Shown: piece after piece, positions 8,207-16,911 of the stretch
How positions within the stretch are numbered: the first letter of the stretch is position 1
Layout of the letters: every line of letters starts with the position of its first letter
Assembly: GCF_030680185.1 (NCBI RefSeq)
Contig: NZ_JAUXVZ010000032.1
Span: forward strand, 62,001-126,000
Direction of reading: 5' to 3'
DNA: 64,000 nt
Origin: Phenylobacterium sp.
GTDB lineage: Bacteria > Pseudomonadota > Alphaproteobacteria > Caulobacterales > Caulobacteraceae
The notes under the pieces: generated by a model
The model's input: only the letters and a program-made list of their open reading frames with translations
Database searches by the model: none
Told to the model about the DNA's origin: nothing
Position numbers and translations under genes: made by a program

Positions 8207-9055
8207 GTGCGGCTGTCGGCTGGATTGGCCATCGTCATGGGGTTCGGAGTTGCGACGTCTGCCACGGCGCAAGACTTCAGCTCCGCTACCCTCAATGCTG
8301 AGTCCACACAGGTTGCGTTTGACTTGATGGACGCCGCTTTTGCGCCGCAGTCCGTCTTCAATGAATTCGACGAAAAGGTTACGACGCCCGAAGCCTTCGC
8401 CCCGGGGCAGGGGCCGGTTCGCTGGCGCTCCAGCACGGTGCCGCTTGGGGTGACCGAGAGCGGCGCAGTTGATTCCCTTCGCGTCAGTGTCGGCGGTCCC
8501 CTGCGTGGCCCCGGCGGCCTGCCGCTCAATCCCGAACGGGCCGAGTTTGACGCCCGGGCCTATGAGGTCGCGATGGTCCGCGACTGGCCAGGCGCCATGA
8601 AATTCGCCGCGGGCGATTATGATGTGGACGTCTCGCCCCACGCCGGCCTGGGCTTCGGGGCCGGTGGCGGCCAGGCGGAAGCGGGCGCTCAGGTCCGTTT
8701 CGGCCAGAACCTTGATGACGAGGTCGAAGACCGCCTCAACGCCATGGGCGTGAGGGACGGGGAGTCCTTCGGCAAGACGGGGCGCTGGTATCTGTTCGCG
8801 GCGGCCAGCGGCCGGGCCGTCGGCCTCAACATGCTGCGTAATGACAATGGCTGGGATCAGGCCGGCTGGTCCACCGATCGCTCCAGCGCCCTGATCGGCG
8901 ACGCTCATGTGGGCGTCGGCTGGCGCAAGGGTCCGATCCAGGCCGCCCTGGGCTATGTTCACCGTGAGGTGAAGGGCCAGCACATGATCTGGGGCCAGGA
9001 AACCCGCGACGACCAGATCCTCGCCCTGTCCTTCTCGATCAAGCCCTCGAACTGA
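8207..9055 (+). CDS. Secreted, probably outer-membrane LpxR/DUF2219-like protein
   Basis: 282 residues starting with GTG, with GGGAGAG 6 bases upstream. Residues 1-21 form a signal peptide ending at TATA|QD. The C-terminal half resembles the LpxR/DUF2219 family (lipid A 3-O-deacylase-like barrels) around GRWYLFAAASGRAVGLNM and the closing strand that ends in FSIKPSN. The N-terminal half is shorter than in LpxR, and I cannot locate the catalytic His and Ser with confidence, so deacylase activity is not claimed. The gene is convergent with, and overlaps by 17 bases, the GST gene on the other strand. Confidence 0.6.
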   Translation: MRLSAGLAIVMGFGVATSATAQDFSSATLNAESTQVAFDLMDAAFAPQSVFNEFDEKVTTPEAFAPGQGPVRWRSSTVPLGVTESGAVDSLRVSVGGPLRGPGGLPLNPERAEFDARAYEVAMVRDWPGAMKFAAGDYDVDVSPHAGLGFGAGGGQAEAGAQVRFGQNLDDEVEDRLNAMGVRDGESFGKTGRWYLFAAASGRAVGLNMLRNDNGWDQAGWSTDRSSALIGDAHVGVGWRKGPIQAALGYVHREVKGQHMIWGQETRDDQILALSFSIKPSN

Positions 9056-9692
9056 GGTCAGACGAGATGAAGTCTGGCTGTGCTTCGGGCCGGGCGGCCT
9101 GAAACGCTGGAATTTCAGCGCACGCGCCCTCCACGGCCAGAAGCCGCTCATAGCTGGCCAGGGCGACGTCGAACCGTCGGGCGTTCCGTAAGGCAGGAAT
9201 GAGGTGGAGATCGGCCCACCCCGGCGTCTCGCCGTAGCAGAATGTGAAATCCTGCGACCGTTGGGCGAGCATGGCCTCCAGTCGGGCCAAGCCTTCCGCC
9301 GTCCAGTGCGCCAACCAGAGCGCTTCCCCTTCTGGGCCTGCGCCCAACTCGTCAGCCACGAATCGGCGCACCCGACTGACGGTGACGGCGTGCATCTCGG
9401 CGGCGATAAAAAGACCGAAGCTACGCGATTGGGCCCTCAGAACGGGATCAGCCGGGAGAAGCGGCGGCTCAGGAAAACGCTCTTCCAGAAAGGCCAGAAT
9501 GGCGCCGGACTGGGCGATCACCTGTCCGTTGTCCAGCTCGAGCGCAGGCATCAGCCCTTGCGGATTGATCCGACGATACTCACCCTCGGCGAGGCCAGGG
9601 ACTGAGACATACTCATAGGCCAACCCCTTCAAGCCCAGGGCGATGCGTACCCGTTCCCCCGCCGAGTTCCGCTGGTAGGTATAGAGCTTCAT
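9039..9692 (-). CDS. Glutathione S-transferase, maleylacetoacetate-isomerase-like (zeta class)
   Basis: 217 residues with an N-terminal thioredoxin-fold domain (MKLYTYQRNSAGERVRIAL) and an all-helical C-terminal domain. The spacing, the INPQGLMPALELDNG loop, the QSGAI motif that contacts glutathione and the RPEAQPD tail match maleylacetoacetate isomerases of tyrosine catabolism. The usual catalytic SSC of the zeta-class motif SSCxWRVRIAL is replaced by NSAGERVRIAL, so isomerase activity is uncertain. No hmgA or fah homologue is nearby. A general detoxifying GST is the alternative. Confidence 0.8.
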   Translation of the reverse strand: MKLYTYQRNSAGERVRIALGLKGLAYEYVSVPGLAEGEYRRINPQGLMPALELDNGQVIAQSGAILAFLEERFPEPPLLPADPVLRAQSRSFGLFIAAEMHAVTVSRVRRFVADELGAGPEGEALWLAHWTAEGLARLEAMLAQRSQDFTFCYGETPGWADLHLIPALRNARRFDVALASYERLLAVEGACAEIPAFQAARPEAQPDFISSDLSSRA

Positions 9693-9845
9693 GTCGCAGT
9701 TCCCTTCGCCGAGGTCGGCCCCGCCCCGGCAGCCAAGCCCCGCCGCGGGCGCCCGGCGGCATGATCGTCTACAGCTTGTGGCTGGTTAGGCATTGTTAAC
9801 AACATATTGGGGGTAGCGGCCGATTGTCCCCTGGAGATCGCCCCA

Positions 9846-9871
9846 ATCGCTGATAACGTTATCGGTGCGAT
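9846..9871. promoter_or_regulatory. Dyad operator candidate upstream of nrdB
   Basis: A perfect 12-base palindrome GATAACGTTATC (9852-9863) is flanked by ATCGC (9846-9850) and GCGAT (9867-9871), extending the dyad. A central CG palindrome of this kind is typical of LacI/GalR-family operators. It ends 36 bases before the nrdB start. No LacI-family gene is present in the window, so the regulator is unknown. Confidence 0.45.
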
Positions 9872-9907
9872 CCTAGCTTTCTGTCCGCTCATCGAGGAAG
9901 TCACGCC

Positions 9908-10951
9908 GTGACCGACGCCAACCTCCGCGCCCTGCCTGGCCTGCTGACGCCGTCCTATGCGTACAAGCCCTTCCGCTATCCGTGGGCCTACGACTACTGG
10001 AAGAAGCAGCAGCAGGTCCACTGGATGCCCGAAGAGGTGCCGCTGGGCGAGGACATCAAGGATTGGGCGGCCAAGCTGAACGATAAGGAGCGGGCCCTGC
10101 TGACGCAGATCTTCCGCTTCTTCACCCAGTCGGACGTCGAGGTGAACGACAACTACATGGAGCGCTACGGGCGGGTGTTCAAACCCACCGAGGTGAAGAT
10201 GATGCTGGCCTCGTTCTCCAATATGGAGACGATCCACATCGCCGCCTATGCGCTGCTGCTCGAAACCATCGGCATGCCCGACTCGGAGTTCACCGCCTTC
10301 CTGGATTACCAGGAGATGCGGGACAAGCATGACTACATGCAGCAGTTCGGCGTCGATTCGGACGCCGACATCGCCCGCACCCTGGCCATGTTCGGCGGCT
10401 TCACCGAGGGCCTGCAGCTGTTCGCCAGCTTCGCCATGCTGATGAACTTCCCCCGCCACAACAAGATGAAGGGGATGGGCCAGATCGTCTCCTGGTCGGT
10501 GCGCGACGAGAGCCTGCACTGCGAGGGGATCATCCGGCTCTATCACGCCTTCAACGCCGAGACGAAGGTGGTGACCAAGTCGGTAGCCGACGACATCGTC
10601 GACTGCTGCAAGACCGTGGTGGGCCTGGAGGACAAGTTCATCGACCTGGCCTTCGAGGCCGGTGAGGTCCAGGGCATGACGCCGGACGACATCAAGTCCT
10701 ATATCCGCTTCATCGCCGACTGGCGTCTGCGCCAGCTGCACCTGCCCGAGGTCTACGGGGTGAAGGAAAACCCCCTGCCGTGGCTGCAGTCGATGCTGTC
10801 GGGGGTGGAGCACGCCAACTTCTTCGAAGCCCGCTCCACCGAATATTCCAAGGCCGCCACCAAGGGCCAATGGCACGGGGACTCCGGCGTCTGGTCGGAA
10901 TTCGACCGCCTGCTCAACAAGCGCACGGATAACACCCTGCCGGCGGAGTAG
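9908..10951 (+). CDS. nrdB: Ribonucleoside-diphosphate reductase, beta subunit (class I)
   Basis: The small subunit, which carries the diiron-tyrosyl radical used by NrdA. 347 residues, GTG start with GAGGAA 9 bases upstream. Metal ligands and radical residue are in canonical register: D76, E107, H110 and radical Y114 (E-x2-H-x3-Y), followed by the second-half ligands in FTEGLQLF and DESLHCE. The D to Y distance of 38 equals that in E. coli NrdB. There is no N-terminal ATP-cone, so neither subunit carries one here. The free C-terminal tail ends in NTLPAE and should dock on NrdA. Confidence 0.95.
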   Translation: MTDANLRALPGLLTPSYAYKPFRYPWAYDYWKKQQQVHWMPEEVPLGEDIKDWAAKLNDKERALLTQIFRFFTQSDVEVNDNYMERYGRVFKPTEVKMMLASFSNMETIHIAAYALLLETIGMPDSEFTAFLDYQEMRDKHDYMQQFGVDSDADIARTLAMFGGFTEGLQLFASFAMLMNFPRHNKMKGMGQIVSWSVRDESLHCEGIIRLYHAFNAETKVVTKSVADDIVDCCKTVVGLEDKFIDLAFEAGEVQGMTPDDIKSYIRFIADWRLRQLHLPEVYGVKENPLPWLQSMLSGVEHANFFEARSTEYSKAATKGQWHGDSGVWSEFDRLLNKRTDNTLPAE

Positions 10952-10963
10952 AGCATTTTCTGC

Positions 10964-11050
10964 CGTCATCCTCAGGCTTGTCCCGAGGATCCCTCTCCAA
11001 GGCGGGCGCAAGCGTCACAAGGGATCCTGGGCACAAGGCCCAGGACGACG
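10964..11050. repeat. Intergenic inverted repeat (REP-like)
   Basis: Two imperfect inverse copies, starting CGTCATCCTCAGGCTTGTCC and ending GGCCCAGGACGACG, flank a short spacer between nrdB and htpX, which converge here. This is the style of short palindromic repeat common in alphaproteobacterial gaps. Transcription through it would give a long stem that could end or protect both convergent mRNAs. Confidence 0.6.
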
Positions 11051-11068
11051 AACCTCTAAAGACTTCGC

Positions 11069-12007
11069 CTAACCCCAGGGACCGCCCTTCGAGCGCCGCG
11101 TGACCGGCACCGCCGTGCCCACGGCCCGGGCGGCCCGCTGGACGGGCGCGGCCACCTTGCCGGCCATCTCCATCAGGGCCCGCACCCGGTTCTGGGTCGC
11201 CGGGTGGGTGGAGAACAGGTTGTCGGCCCCACGCCCCGACAGGGGGTTGATGATGAACATCTGGCCGGTGGCCGGATTGCGCTCGGCCGGCAGGTTCACC
11301 GTGCCGCGGGCATAGTGCTCGATCTTCTGCAAGGCGTCGGCCAGGGCCTCCGGATCGCCGCAGATTTCGGCCCCGCCCCGGTCGGCCTCGTATTCCCGGC
11401 CGCGGCTGATCGCCATCTGCACCAGACTGGCGGCCATGGGGGCCAGGATCATCATGGCGATGGTCCCGATGATCCCGCCCGGCCGCTCACGATCATTGCC
11501 GCCGAAGAACAGCGCGAAATTGGCGAGCGCCGAGATGGCGCCGGCCACCGTAGCCGTCACCGTCATGGTCAGGGTGTCGCGGTTCTTCACATGGGCCAGC
11601 TCATGGGCCATCACGCCGCGCACCTCGCGGCGGTCCAGCATCCGCAGCAGGCCCTGAGTCGCCGCCACCGCGGCGTTCTCCGGATTGCGGCCGGTGGCGA
11701 AGGCGTTGGGCTGGTCGGTGGCCATCACATAGACCTTGGGCCGGGGCATGCCGGCGCCGTCGGCCATGTCGAAGATGTCGCGCACATAGTTGCGGACCAG
11801 GGCCTCAGGGTGGCTCTCGTCCACCTGCTGGGCGCCGTGCATCTTCAGCAGGATCTTGTCGGAGTTCCAGTAGCTGAACAGGTTCATGCCCCCAGCCAGG
11901 ACCAGGGCGATCAGCATGCCGCTGGCGCCGCCGATCATGAAGCCGATCCCCATGAACAGGGCGGTCAGGGCGGCCAGCAGGGTGAAGGTTCTCAGGTGAT
12001 TGTGCAT
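11069..12007 (-). CDS. htpX: Membrane zinc metalloprotease HtpX (M48B)
   Basis: A 312-residue inner-membrane protease for quality control of membrane proteins. Two N-terminal hydrophobic segments (about 5-45), zinc motif HELAH at 135-139, two further hydrophobic stretches, and the distal Glu ligand in [10 protein letters not shown]-terminally it ends with a short basic tail. The start at Met (HNHLRTF) fits the family N-terminus; an upstream in-frame ATG would add a non-family 32-residue extension. The Shine-Dalgarno is weak. It diverges from amn. Confidence 0.93.
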   Translation of the reverse strand: MHNHLRTFTLLAALTALFMGIGFMIGGASGMLIALVLAGGMNLFSYWNSDKILLKMHGAQQVDESHPEALVRNYVRDIFDMADGAGMPRPKVYVMATDQPNAFATGRNPENAAVAATQGLLRMLDRREVRGVMAHELAHVKNRDTLTMTVTATVAGAISALANFALFFGGNDRERPGGIIGTIAMMILAPMAASLVQMAISRGREYEADRGGAEICGDPEALADALQKIEHYARGTVNLPAERNPATGQMFIINPLSGRGADNLFSTHPATQNRVRALMEMAGKVAAPVQRAARAVGTAVPVTRRSKGGPWG

Positions 12008-12121
12008 CTTGCGTTCGGCGATTGTTCCAGGCCCCAGATATGGGGAATGGCGAGGCCCTTGCGCAAGCACATGTGCGACGAGGCATCTCGAAACCGTCGC
12101 CAAGCGGCGCTATAGTCCCCC

Positions 12122-13573
12122 ATGACAAGAAGCAACGACCCCGCCGCCATTCTTGCGCGGCTCACCGAGGAATATGAGGCCTCGGTCAGCGCCCTTCGCG
12201 GCGCCCTGCAGAAATTCCTCGCCGACGGAACGCCGCCCGACCCCGCCCTGCGCGTGGCCGGCGCCTTCACCTATCCGGAACTGCGCCTGACCTGGCCGGC
12301 CGGACTGGATTATCCGCGCCTGTCGCGGGCCTATGCCCGGCTCTCGGCGCCGGGGACCTACGCCGTCACGGTGACCCGGCCGGACCTCTTCGGCGCCTAT
12401 CTGGTGGAGCAGCTGACCCTGCTGATGCAGGACTTCGCTGTGACCGTCGAGGTCGGCCGCTCGGACCAGGAAATTCCCTTCCCCTATGTGCTGGACGGCA
12501 CGGTGGACCTGGCCAAGGCCGATGTGGGCGCACGCGAGATCGCCCGCCACTTCCCGACCACCGAGCTCGCCCATATCGGCGACGAGATCGCCGACGGCTT
12601 CTGGACGCCGGCCCTGGAGGAGGCCCGGCCGCTGGCCCTGTTCGACGGCCTGCGGACCGATTTCTCCCTGGCCCGCCTGGCCCACTATACCGGCGCGCCG
12701 GCCGAGCATGTGCAGCCCTTCATCCTGTTCACCAACTACCACCGCTATGTGGACGAGTTCGTCGCCTGGGCCTGCGCCCAGCTGAAGGCCGGCGGCGCCT
12801 ACACGGCCCTCTCGGCGGCCGGCCGGGTGGTGGTGACCGCCGAGACGGAAAATCCCGAGCTGGTGGTGGCCGAGGCGGCCTGGCGGCGCCACCAGATGCC
12901 CGCCTACCACCTGATGGCCAAGGACGGGCGCGGGGTCACCCTGATCAATATTGGCGTCGGCCCCTCCAACGCCAAGACGATCACCGACCACCTGGCCGTG
13001 CTGCGGCCCCAGGCCTGGCTGATGATCGGCCATTGCGGCGGTCTGCGCGGCAGCCAGACCATTGGCGACTATGTGCTGGCCCACGCCTATCTGCGCGACG
13101 ACCACGTGCTGGACGATGTCCTGCCCCCGGAAATCCCAATCCCGCCCATCGCCGAGGTCCAGGTGGCCATGAACCGGGCCGCCGAGCTGGTGACGGGCGA
13201 GGTGGGCGATGTGCTCAAGCGCCGCCTGCGCACCGGCACCGTGGTGACCACCGACGATCGGAACTGGGAGCTGCGCTATTCGCTGTCGGCCCTGAGGTTC
13301 AACCAGTCCCGCGCCGTGGCCATCGACATGGAAAGCGCCACCATCGCCGCCCAGGGCTACCGGTTCCGGGTGCCCTACGGGACCTTGCTGTGCGTCTCGG
13401 ACAAGCCGCTGCATGGCGAAATCAAGCTGCCGGGCCAGGCCAACGCCTTCTATGAGCGGGCCATCGGCCAGCATCTGCAGATCGGTCTGGCGACGCTGGA
13501 TTTGCTGCGCGAGGAGGGGCCGCGCCTGCACTCGCGCAAGCTGCGCAGCTTCGACGAGCCGCCGTTCCGCTAG
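12122..13573 (+). CDS. amn: AMP nucleosidase
   Basis: Hydrolyses AMP to adenine and ribose 5-phosphate, controlling adenylate pools. At 483 residues it matches the usual family length. It has the two-domain order of Amn: an N-terminal Amn-specific domain (to about 180) and a C-terminal nucleoside-phosphorylase fold with INIGVGPSNAKT, the substrate segment IGHCGGLRG and the purine-binding AIDMESATIAAQG. The C-terminus keeps the family tail with FDEPPFR. It stands alone, divergent from htpX and convergent with the hydrolase. Confidence 0.94.
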   Translation: MTRSNDPAAILARLTEEYEASVSALRGALQKFLADGTPPDPALRVAGAFTYPELRLTWPAGLDYPRLSRAYARLSAPGTYAVTVTRPDLFGAYLVEQLTLLMQDFAVTVEVGRSDQEIPFPYVLDGTVDLAKADVGAREIARHFPTTELAHIGDEIADGFWTPALEEARPLALFDGLRTDFSLARLAHYTGAPAEHVQPFILFTNYHRYVDEFVAWACAQLKAGGAYTALSAAGRVVVTAETENPELVVAEAAWRRHQMPAYHLMAKDGRGVTLINIGVGPSNAKTITDHLAVLRPQAWLMIGHCGGLRGSQTIGDYVLAHAYLRDDHVLDDVLPPEIPIPPIAEVQVAMNRAAELVTGEVGDVLKRRLRTGTVVTTDDRNWELRYSLSALRFNQSRAVAIDMESATIAAQGYRFRVPYGTLLCVSDKPLHGEIKLPGQANAFYERAIGQHLQIGLATLDLLREEGPRLHSRKLRSFDEPPFR

Positions 13574-13577
13574 AACG

Positions 13578-14333
13578 CTAGGCCGTCAGGAACCGGACGA
13601 CCGCCTCGCCAAGCTCGGGCGTGGCGGCGGCGGCCCGGTGATCGCCGGGGACGATGACCAGCTCGCCCTGGGGCAGAAGCTCGACCAGCTCGTGGGGCGA
13701 GCCGTTGTCCCGGTCGGCGTCGCCGCAGACGACCAGGGTCGGAACCTTGATCGCTCGAATCTGGTCCTCGGTGGTTTCCTGGAAGGCTGCCAGCACGCCC
13801 AGCATGGCCTGAGGGTTGAGGCCCATCTCGGCCATCAGGGCCTGGATGAACTTGCCAGCCCGGGGATCGCGGGCGCCAGCGCCATTGCGGATGGAGTCTT
13901 CGAACATCGCCGCCCGGGCGCCCGCCGCCATGATGCCTGAGGCGCCCATGCCGCCCAGCGCCATCCGCCGGGGCGCAGCGCCGCCGATCACCGCCCGCAC
14001 CGAGGTCCGCGCCCCCAGGGAATAGCCGACGAGGTCGAAGTCGCTTAGCCCCAGATGGGCGATCAGCGCCGCCTGATCCCTGGCCAGCACATCCTGCGGC
14101 CAAGCTTCGGGCTCCACCGGCGCGCCGGACTGGCCGTGGCCGCGCAGGTCCGGCGCGATCACCTGGAAGCCCGCCGCGATCAGCCGATCGGCGTGGCCCG
14201 GCAGGAACCAGTTCTGCTGACCGCTGGAAAAGAAGCCGTGCAGCAGCACGACGGGGCGGCCCGCGCCTGCCGTATAGACGGCGATCTCGACGCCGTCGAA
14301 GCTCTGGAATCGGTGGGTCTGGGGCTCGGTCAT
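13578..14333 (-). CDS. Alpha/beta hydrolase
   Basis: 251 residues with the full hydrolase triad: nucleophile S105 in GYSLGA, acid D205 or D207 in CGDADRD and H232 in PGDH. The oxyanion loop LLHGFFSS (31-38) and the PDLRGHGQS strand are typical of the alpha/beta hydrolase 1 family. There is no signal peptide, so it acts in the cytoplasm. The substrate is unknown; esterases and haloperoxidase-like enzymes share these motifs. It is divergent from the phosphatase gene at 14410, with 76 bases between starts. Confidence 0.85.
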   Translation of the reverse strand: MTEPQTHRFQSFDGVEIAVYTAGAGRPVVLLHGFFSSGQQNWFLPGHADRLIAAGFQVIAPDLRGHGQSGAPVEPEAWPQDVLARDQAALIAHLGLSDFDLVGYSLGARTSVRAVIGGAAPRRMALGGMGASGIMAAGARAAMFEDSIRNGAGARDPRAGKFIQALMAEMGLNPQAMLGVLAAFQETTEDQIRAIKVPTLVVCGDADRDNGSPHELVELLPQGELVIVPGDHRAAAATPELGEAVVRFLTA

Positions 14334-14409
14334 GGCCGCCAGCCTGCAGCGCCGGGGCCGCGGCGTCCAGGCCCTGGATTTCGCCGGCGGCCGGGGTTAG
14401 AGCCTGCCG

Positions 14410-15183
14410 ATGCAACGACATATGGACTTCGAGGGCATCGAGAACTTCCGCGACTTCGGAGGCTACGACACCGCCTGCGGCCGGGGCCTGCGCGCGGGCC
14501 TGCTCTATCGCTCGGCCAATCATGGCCGCGCCACGCCGTCTGACCTTGAGCGGCTGCGGGCGCTGGGGATTTCGGTGGTGGTGGATCTGCGCCGGCCCGC
14601 CGAGCGGGCGCGTGAGCCCTCCCTGCGGCCGGAAGGCTTCATGGCCCATGTGATCGAGAACGACCTGGGCGAGCCCGGCGACCCGTGGCTGGCGGGCCTG
14701 AAGGACTCCGACATCAGCGCCGACTTCTTCCGCGCTGACGGGGTCCGCTTCTATCGGGAAGCCCCGTTCGAAGCCCGTCACCTGGACCTGTTTTCGCGCT
14801 ATTTCCGCGCCCTTTCGGCGTCTGAGGGACCGGTGCTGGTGCATTGCGTGGCGGGCAAGGATCGCACTGGCATGCTGTGCGCGCTCACCCACCACATGGC
14901 CGGCGTCCATGAGGACGACCTGATCGCCGACTATCTGCTGACCAATGACGAGACCCGCATCGCGCGGCGGGTCCCCTTCATGATGGAGTTCGTGGCTGAG
15001 CACGCTGGCCGCGCGCCCACTGAAGAGGCGGTGCGCACGGCGCTCAGCGTCCATCCGGAGTATCTGCAGGCGGCCTTCGCCGTCATGCGCGACCAGTGCG
15101 GATCGCTCGACGGCTATCTGGAGCAGGCGCTGGGCGTGGATGCGTCCATGCGTGAGTCGATCGCCGAGCGCATCCTGGCCTAG
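14410..15183 (+). CDS. Tyrosine-protein phosphatase family protein (Y_phosphatase3)
   Basis: 257 residues with the P-loop H145-C146-x2-G-K-D-R152 (HCVAGKDRTG), the signature of the atypical DSP-like phosphatases grouped as Y_phosphatase3, and the N-terminal NFRDFGGY motif of the same family. Members dephosphorylate phosphotyrosine or phosphoinositides; here the substrate is unknown. The ATG at 14410 and a second at 14422 are both possible; neither has a strong ribosome site. Confidence 0.85.
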   Translation: MQRHMDFEGIENFRDFGGYDTACGRGLRAGLLYRSANHGRATPSDLERLRALGISVVVDLRRPAERAREPSLRPEGFMAHVIENDLGEPGDPWLAGLKDSDISADFFRADGVRFYREAPFEARHLDLFSRYFRALSASEGPVLVHCVAGKDRTGMLCALTHHMAGVHEDDLIADYLLTNDETRIARRVPFMMEFVAEHAGRAPTEEAVRTALSVHPEYLQAAFAVMRDQCGSLDGYLEQALGVDASMRESIAERILA

Positions 15184-15213
15184 AGCGCGTTCCGATAAGT
15201 GGGAACAGGCTCT
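15182..15213. terminator. Bidirectional hairpin between convergent genes
   Basis: AGAGC...GTTCC and GGAAC...GCTCT form an imperfect inverted repeat between the phosphatase stop (15183) and the stop of the GST gene (15212). It has no T tract, so it may act as an mRNA 3' stabiliser rather than an intrinsic terminator. Confidence 0.5.
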
Positions 15214-15937
15214 AGGCGGCGTCCTGGGCCTGACGGGTGTACTGCGGGAAGAACATCCGCATCATCCGCTCGCTGTAGGCCACAAGGTTCGGATAGGCGA
15301 AGGCGGCGTCCCGCACCGGCGAGGGAAAGGCCTCGCAATAGATGCCGGCCAGAAAGCTGAAGGCCGCGGCGTCCACCGAGGTCGGGCGCTCACCCATGAC
15401 GAAGACCTTGTCCGCAAGCAGCGTCGACAAGGACGCCAGGGATCGATCGGCCAGGCCGGCGATCTCGGCCAGGCTGTGGCGGGCCACCCCGTGCGCCGTC
15501 ATGGCCTGGCGCACCTCTGCCTGAACATCGGCGCGGACCTGTTCACGCGCGGGCTCGGGCACGTCGTCGAAGAAGTGGGCCGGCCCGTTGGCGAAGTTCT
15601 CCGGGATCAGCCAGCGGCAATAGCCCAGCGCCCAGCCCAGGTGATCCTCGATCATCCGTTCGACAGCCCAGGCCCGGGCGCGATCGGCCGGCGACAGCCC
15701 TTCGTCGAAGTCGAGCCCATAGGACTCTTCCAGGTGCAGGCGGATGAAGGTGGAGTCGGCCACCACCTGGCCGTCGTCGTCGAGATAGGGCAGCTTGCCC
15801 TTGGGCGCCTTTTCCAGGTCACCGGCCACCTTCAGATAGCCAAGCCCGGCCATCTTCAGCTGAACCTCGGTCTTCATCACATAGGGGCTGGGATCGGGCA
15901 GGCCAAAGGCTGGGCCAAAGCCGTAGAGGGTGATCAT
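15212..15937 (-). CDS. Glutathione S-transferase family protein, FAXC/metaxin-like
   Basis: 241 residues. The N-terminus (YGFGPAFGLPDPSPYVMKTE) and the KGKLPYLDDDGQVVADSTFI segment are characteristic of the FAXC/metaxin-like GST branch, which lacks a clear role in bacteria. A helical C-terminal domain with ERPTSVDAAAFSFLAG follows. There is no signal peptide. It diverges from the WYL regulator, with 90 bases between starts, which could indicate a regulatory link but this is not tested. Confidence 0.82.
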   Translation of the reverse strand: MITLYGFGPAFGLPDPSPYVMKTEVQLKMAGLGYLKVAGDLEKAPKGKLPYLDDDGQVVADSTFIRLHLEESYGLDFDEGLSPADRARAWAVERMIEDHLGWALGYCRWLIPENFANGPAHFFDDVPEPAREQVRADVQAEVRQAMTAHGVARHSLAEIAGLADRSLASLSTLLADKVFVMGERPTSVDAAAFSFLAGIYCEAFPSPVRDAAFAYPNLVAYSERMMRMFFPQYTRQAQDAA

Positions 15938-16027
15938 CTTGCTTCTCCGCGTCCGTCCAGACCGTGATAAGGACCCTCTCCTGTCAGCGTCTTGTCAGCA
16001 GTCTCACCAAGCCTTCTGGAGCCGTCG

Positions 16028-16732
16028 ATGCGCCGGGCCGACCGCCTGTTTCAGATCATTCAGATCCTGCGACGCAGCCGCCGGCCGGTGACCGGCGCGG
16101 CGCTCGCCCGCGAGCTGGAGACCTCGGTGCGCACCCTTTATCGCGACATGGCCGACCTGATCGCCCAGCGGGTGCCGATCCGCGGCGAGGCCGGGGTGGG
16201 CTATGTGCTGGAGGATGGCTTCGACATGCCGCCGCTGATGCTGACGGCGCAGGAGGTCGAGGCGGTGTTGCTGGGCGCTCAGTGGGTTGGCGGGCGAGGC
16301 GATCCGGATCTGGCCCGCGCCGCCCAGGATCTGGTGGCCAAGATCGCCCAGGTGATTCCGGAGGATTTGCGCCCCTTTATCAGCTCCTCGCCGCTGATGG
16401 CCTCGGGCCGTCGTGACGGCGCCCCTGACGCCCTCGACATGTCCCAGCTGCGCGCCTGCCTCCGCGATCAGCGCAAGGTGGCCCTGGACTATCGCGACGA
16501 GTCCGGCGCGGTGACCAGCCGGGTGATCTGGCCGGTCACGGTGGGCTATTTCGACACCACACGGCTGATCTGCGCCTGGTGCGAGTTGCGCCAGGGCTTC
16601 CGCCATTTCCGCACCGACCGGGTGGTGAGCGCGCAGTTCCTGGCTGAAAAGTACCCTCGACCCCGGGCGCAACTGTGGGCGGAATGGCGAAAGACCCTGC
16701 CGAGCGGGACGAGCCAAGGGCGACCAGGGTAG
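16028..16732 (+). CDS. WYL-domain transcriptional regulator (YafY-like)
   Basis: 234 residues. An N-terminal DeoR-type helix-turn-helix (RRADRLFQIIQILRRSRRPV, then ETSVRTLYRDMADL) is followed by a WYL-type ligand-binding domain (ALDYRDESGAVTSRVIWPV) and the YafY C-terminal part with CELRQGFRHFRTDRV. WYL regulators respond to nucleic-acid or nucleotide ligands; the target here is unknown but the divergent GST is the obvious candidate. The ATG at 16028 begins the conserved MRRADRLF; an upstream TTG in frame is not needed. Confidence 0.88.
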   Translation: MRRADRLFQIIQILRRSRRPVTGAALARELETSVRTLYRDMADLIAQRVPIRGEAGVGYVLEDGFDMPPLMLTAQEVEAVLLGAQWVGGRGDPDLARAAQDLVAKIAQVIPEDLRPFISSSPLMASGRRDGAPDALDMSQLRACLRDQRKVALDYRDESGAVTSRVIWPVTVGYFDTTRLICAWCELRQGFRHFRTDRVVSAQFLAEKYPRPRAQLWAEWRKTLPSGTSQGRPG

Positions 16733-16770
16733 GGGCCGCGGAGGGGCTTTCGCCGCTTTGAAAAGCCTAC

Positions 16771-16802
16771 GCCCGGCGACGACCTCCGCGTCGTCGCCGG
16801 GC
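16771..16802. terminator. Strong hairpin after the WYL regulator
   Basis: A perfect 13-bp stem (16771-16783 with 16790-16802) with a 6-base loop lies 38 bases after the regulator stop and before the aminotransferase. It is not followed by a T tract, so termination strength is uncertain. Confidence 0.55.
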
Positions 16803-16911
16803 GCTTCCAGGGGCTGAACCTCCGACAAGGCTCAGCGACAAGATTTGCGCTCAGGCGCCCTCTCGGCCTAATCACCTCGGCGTGAAATCAGGTCGTCACC
16901 CGGAGGTCGCC

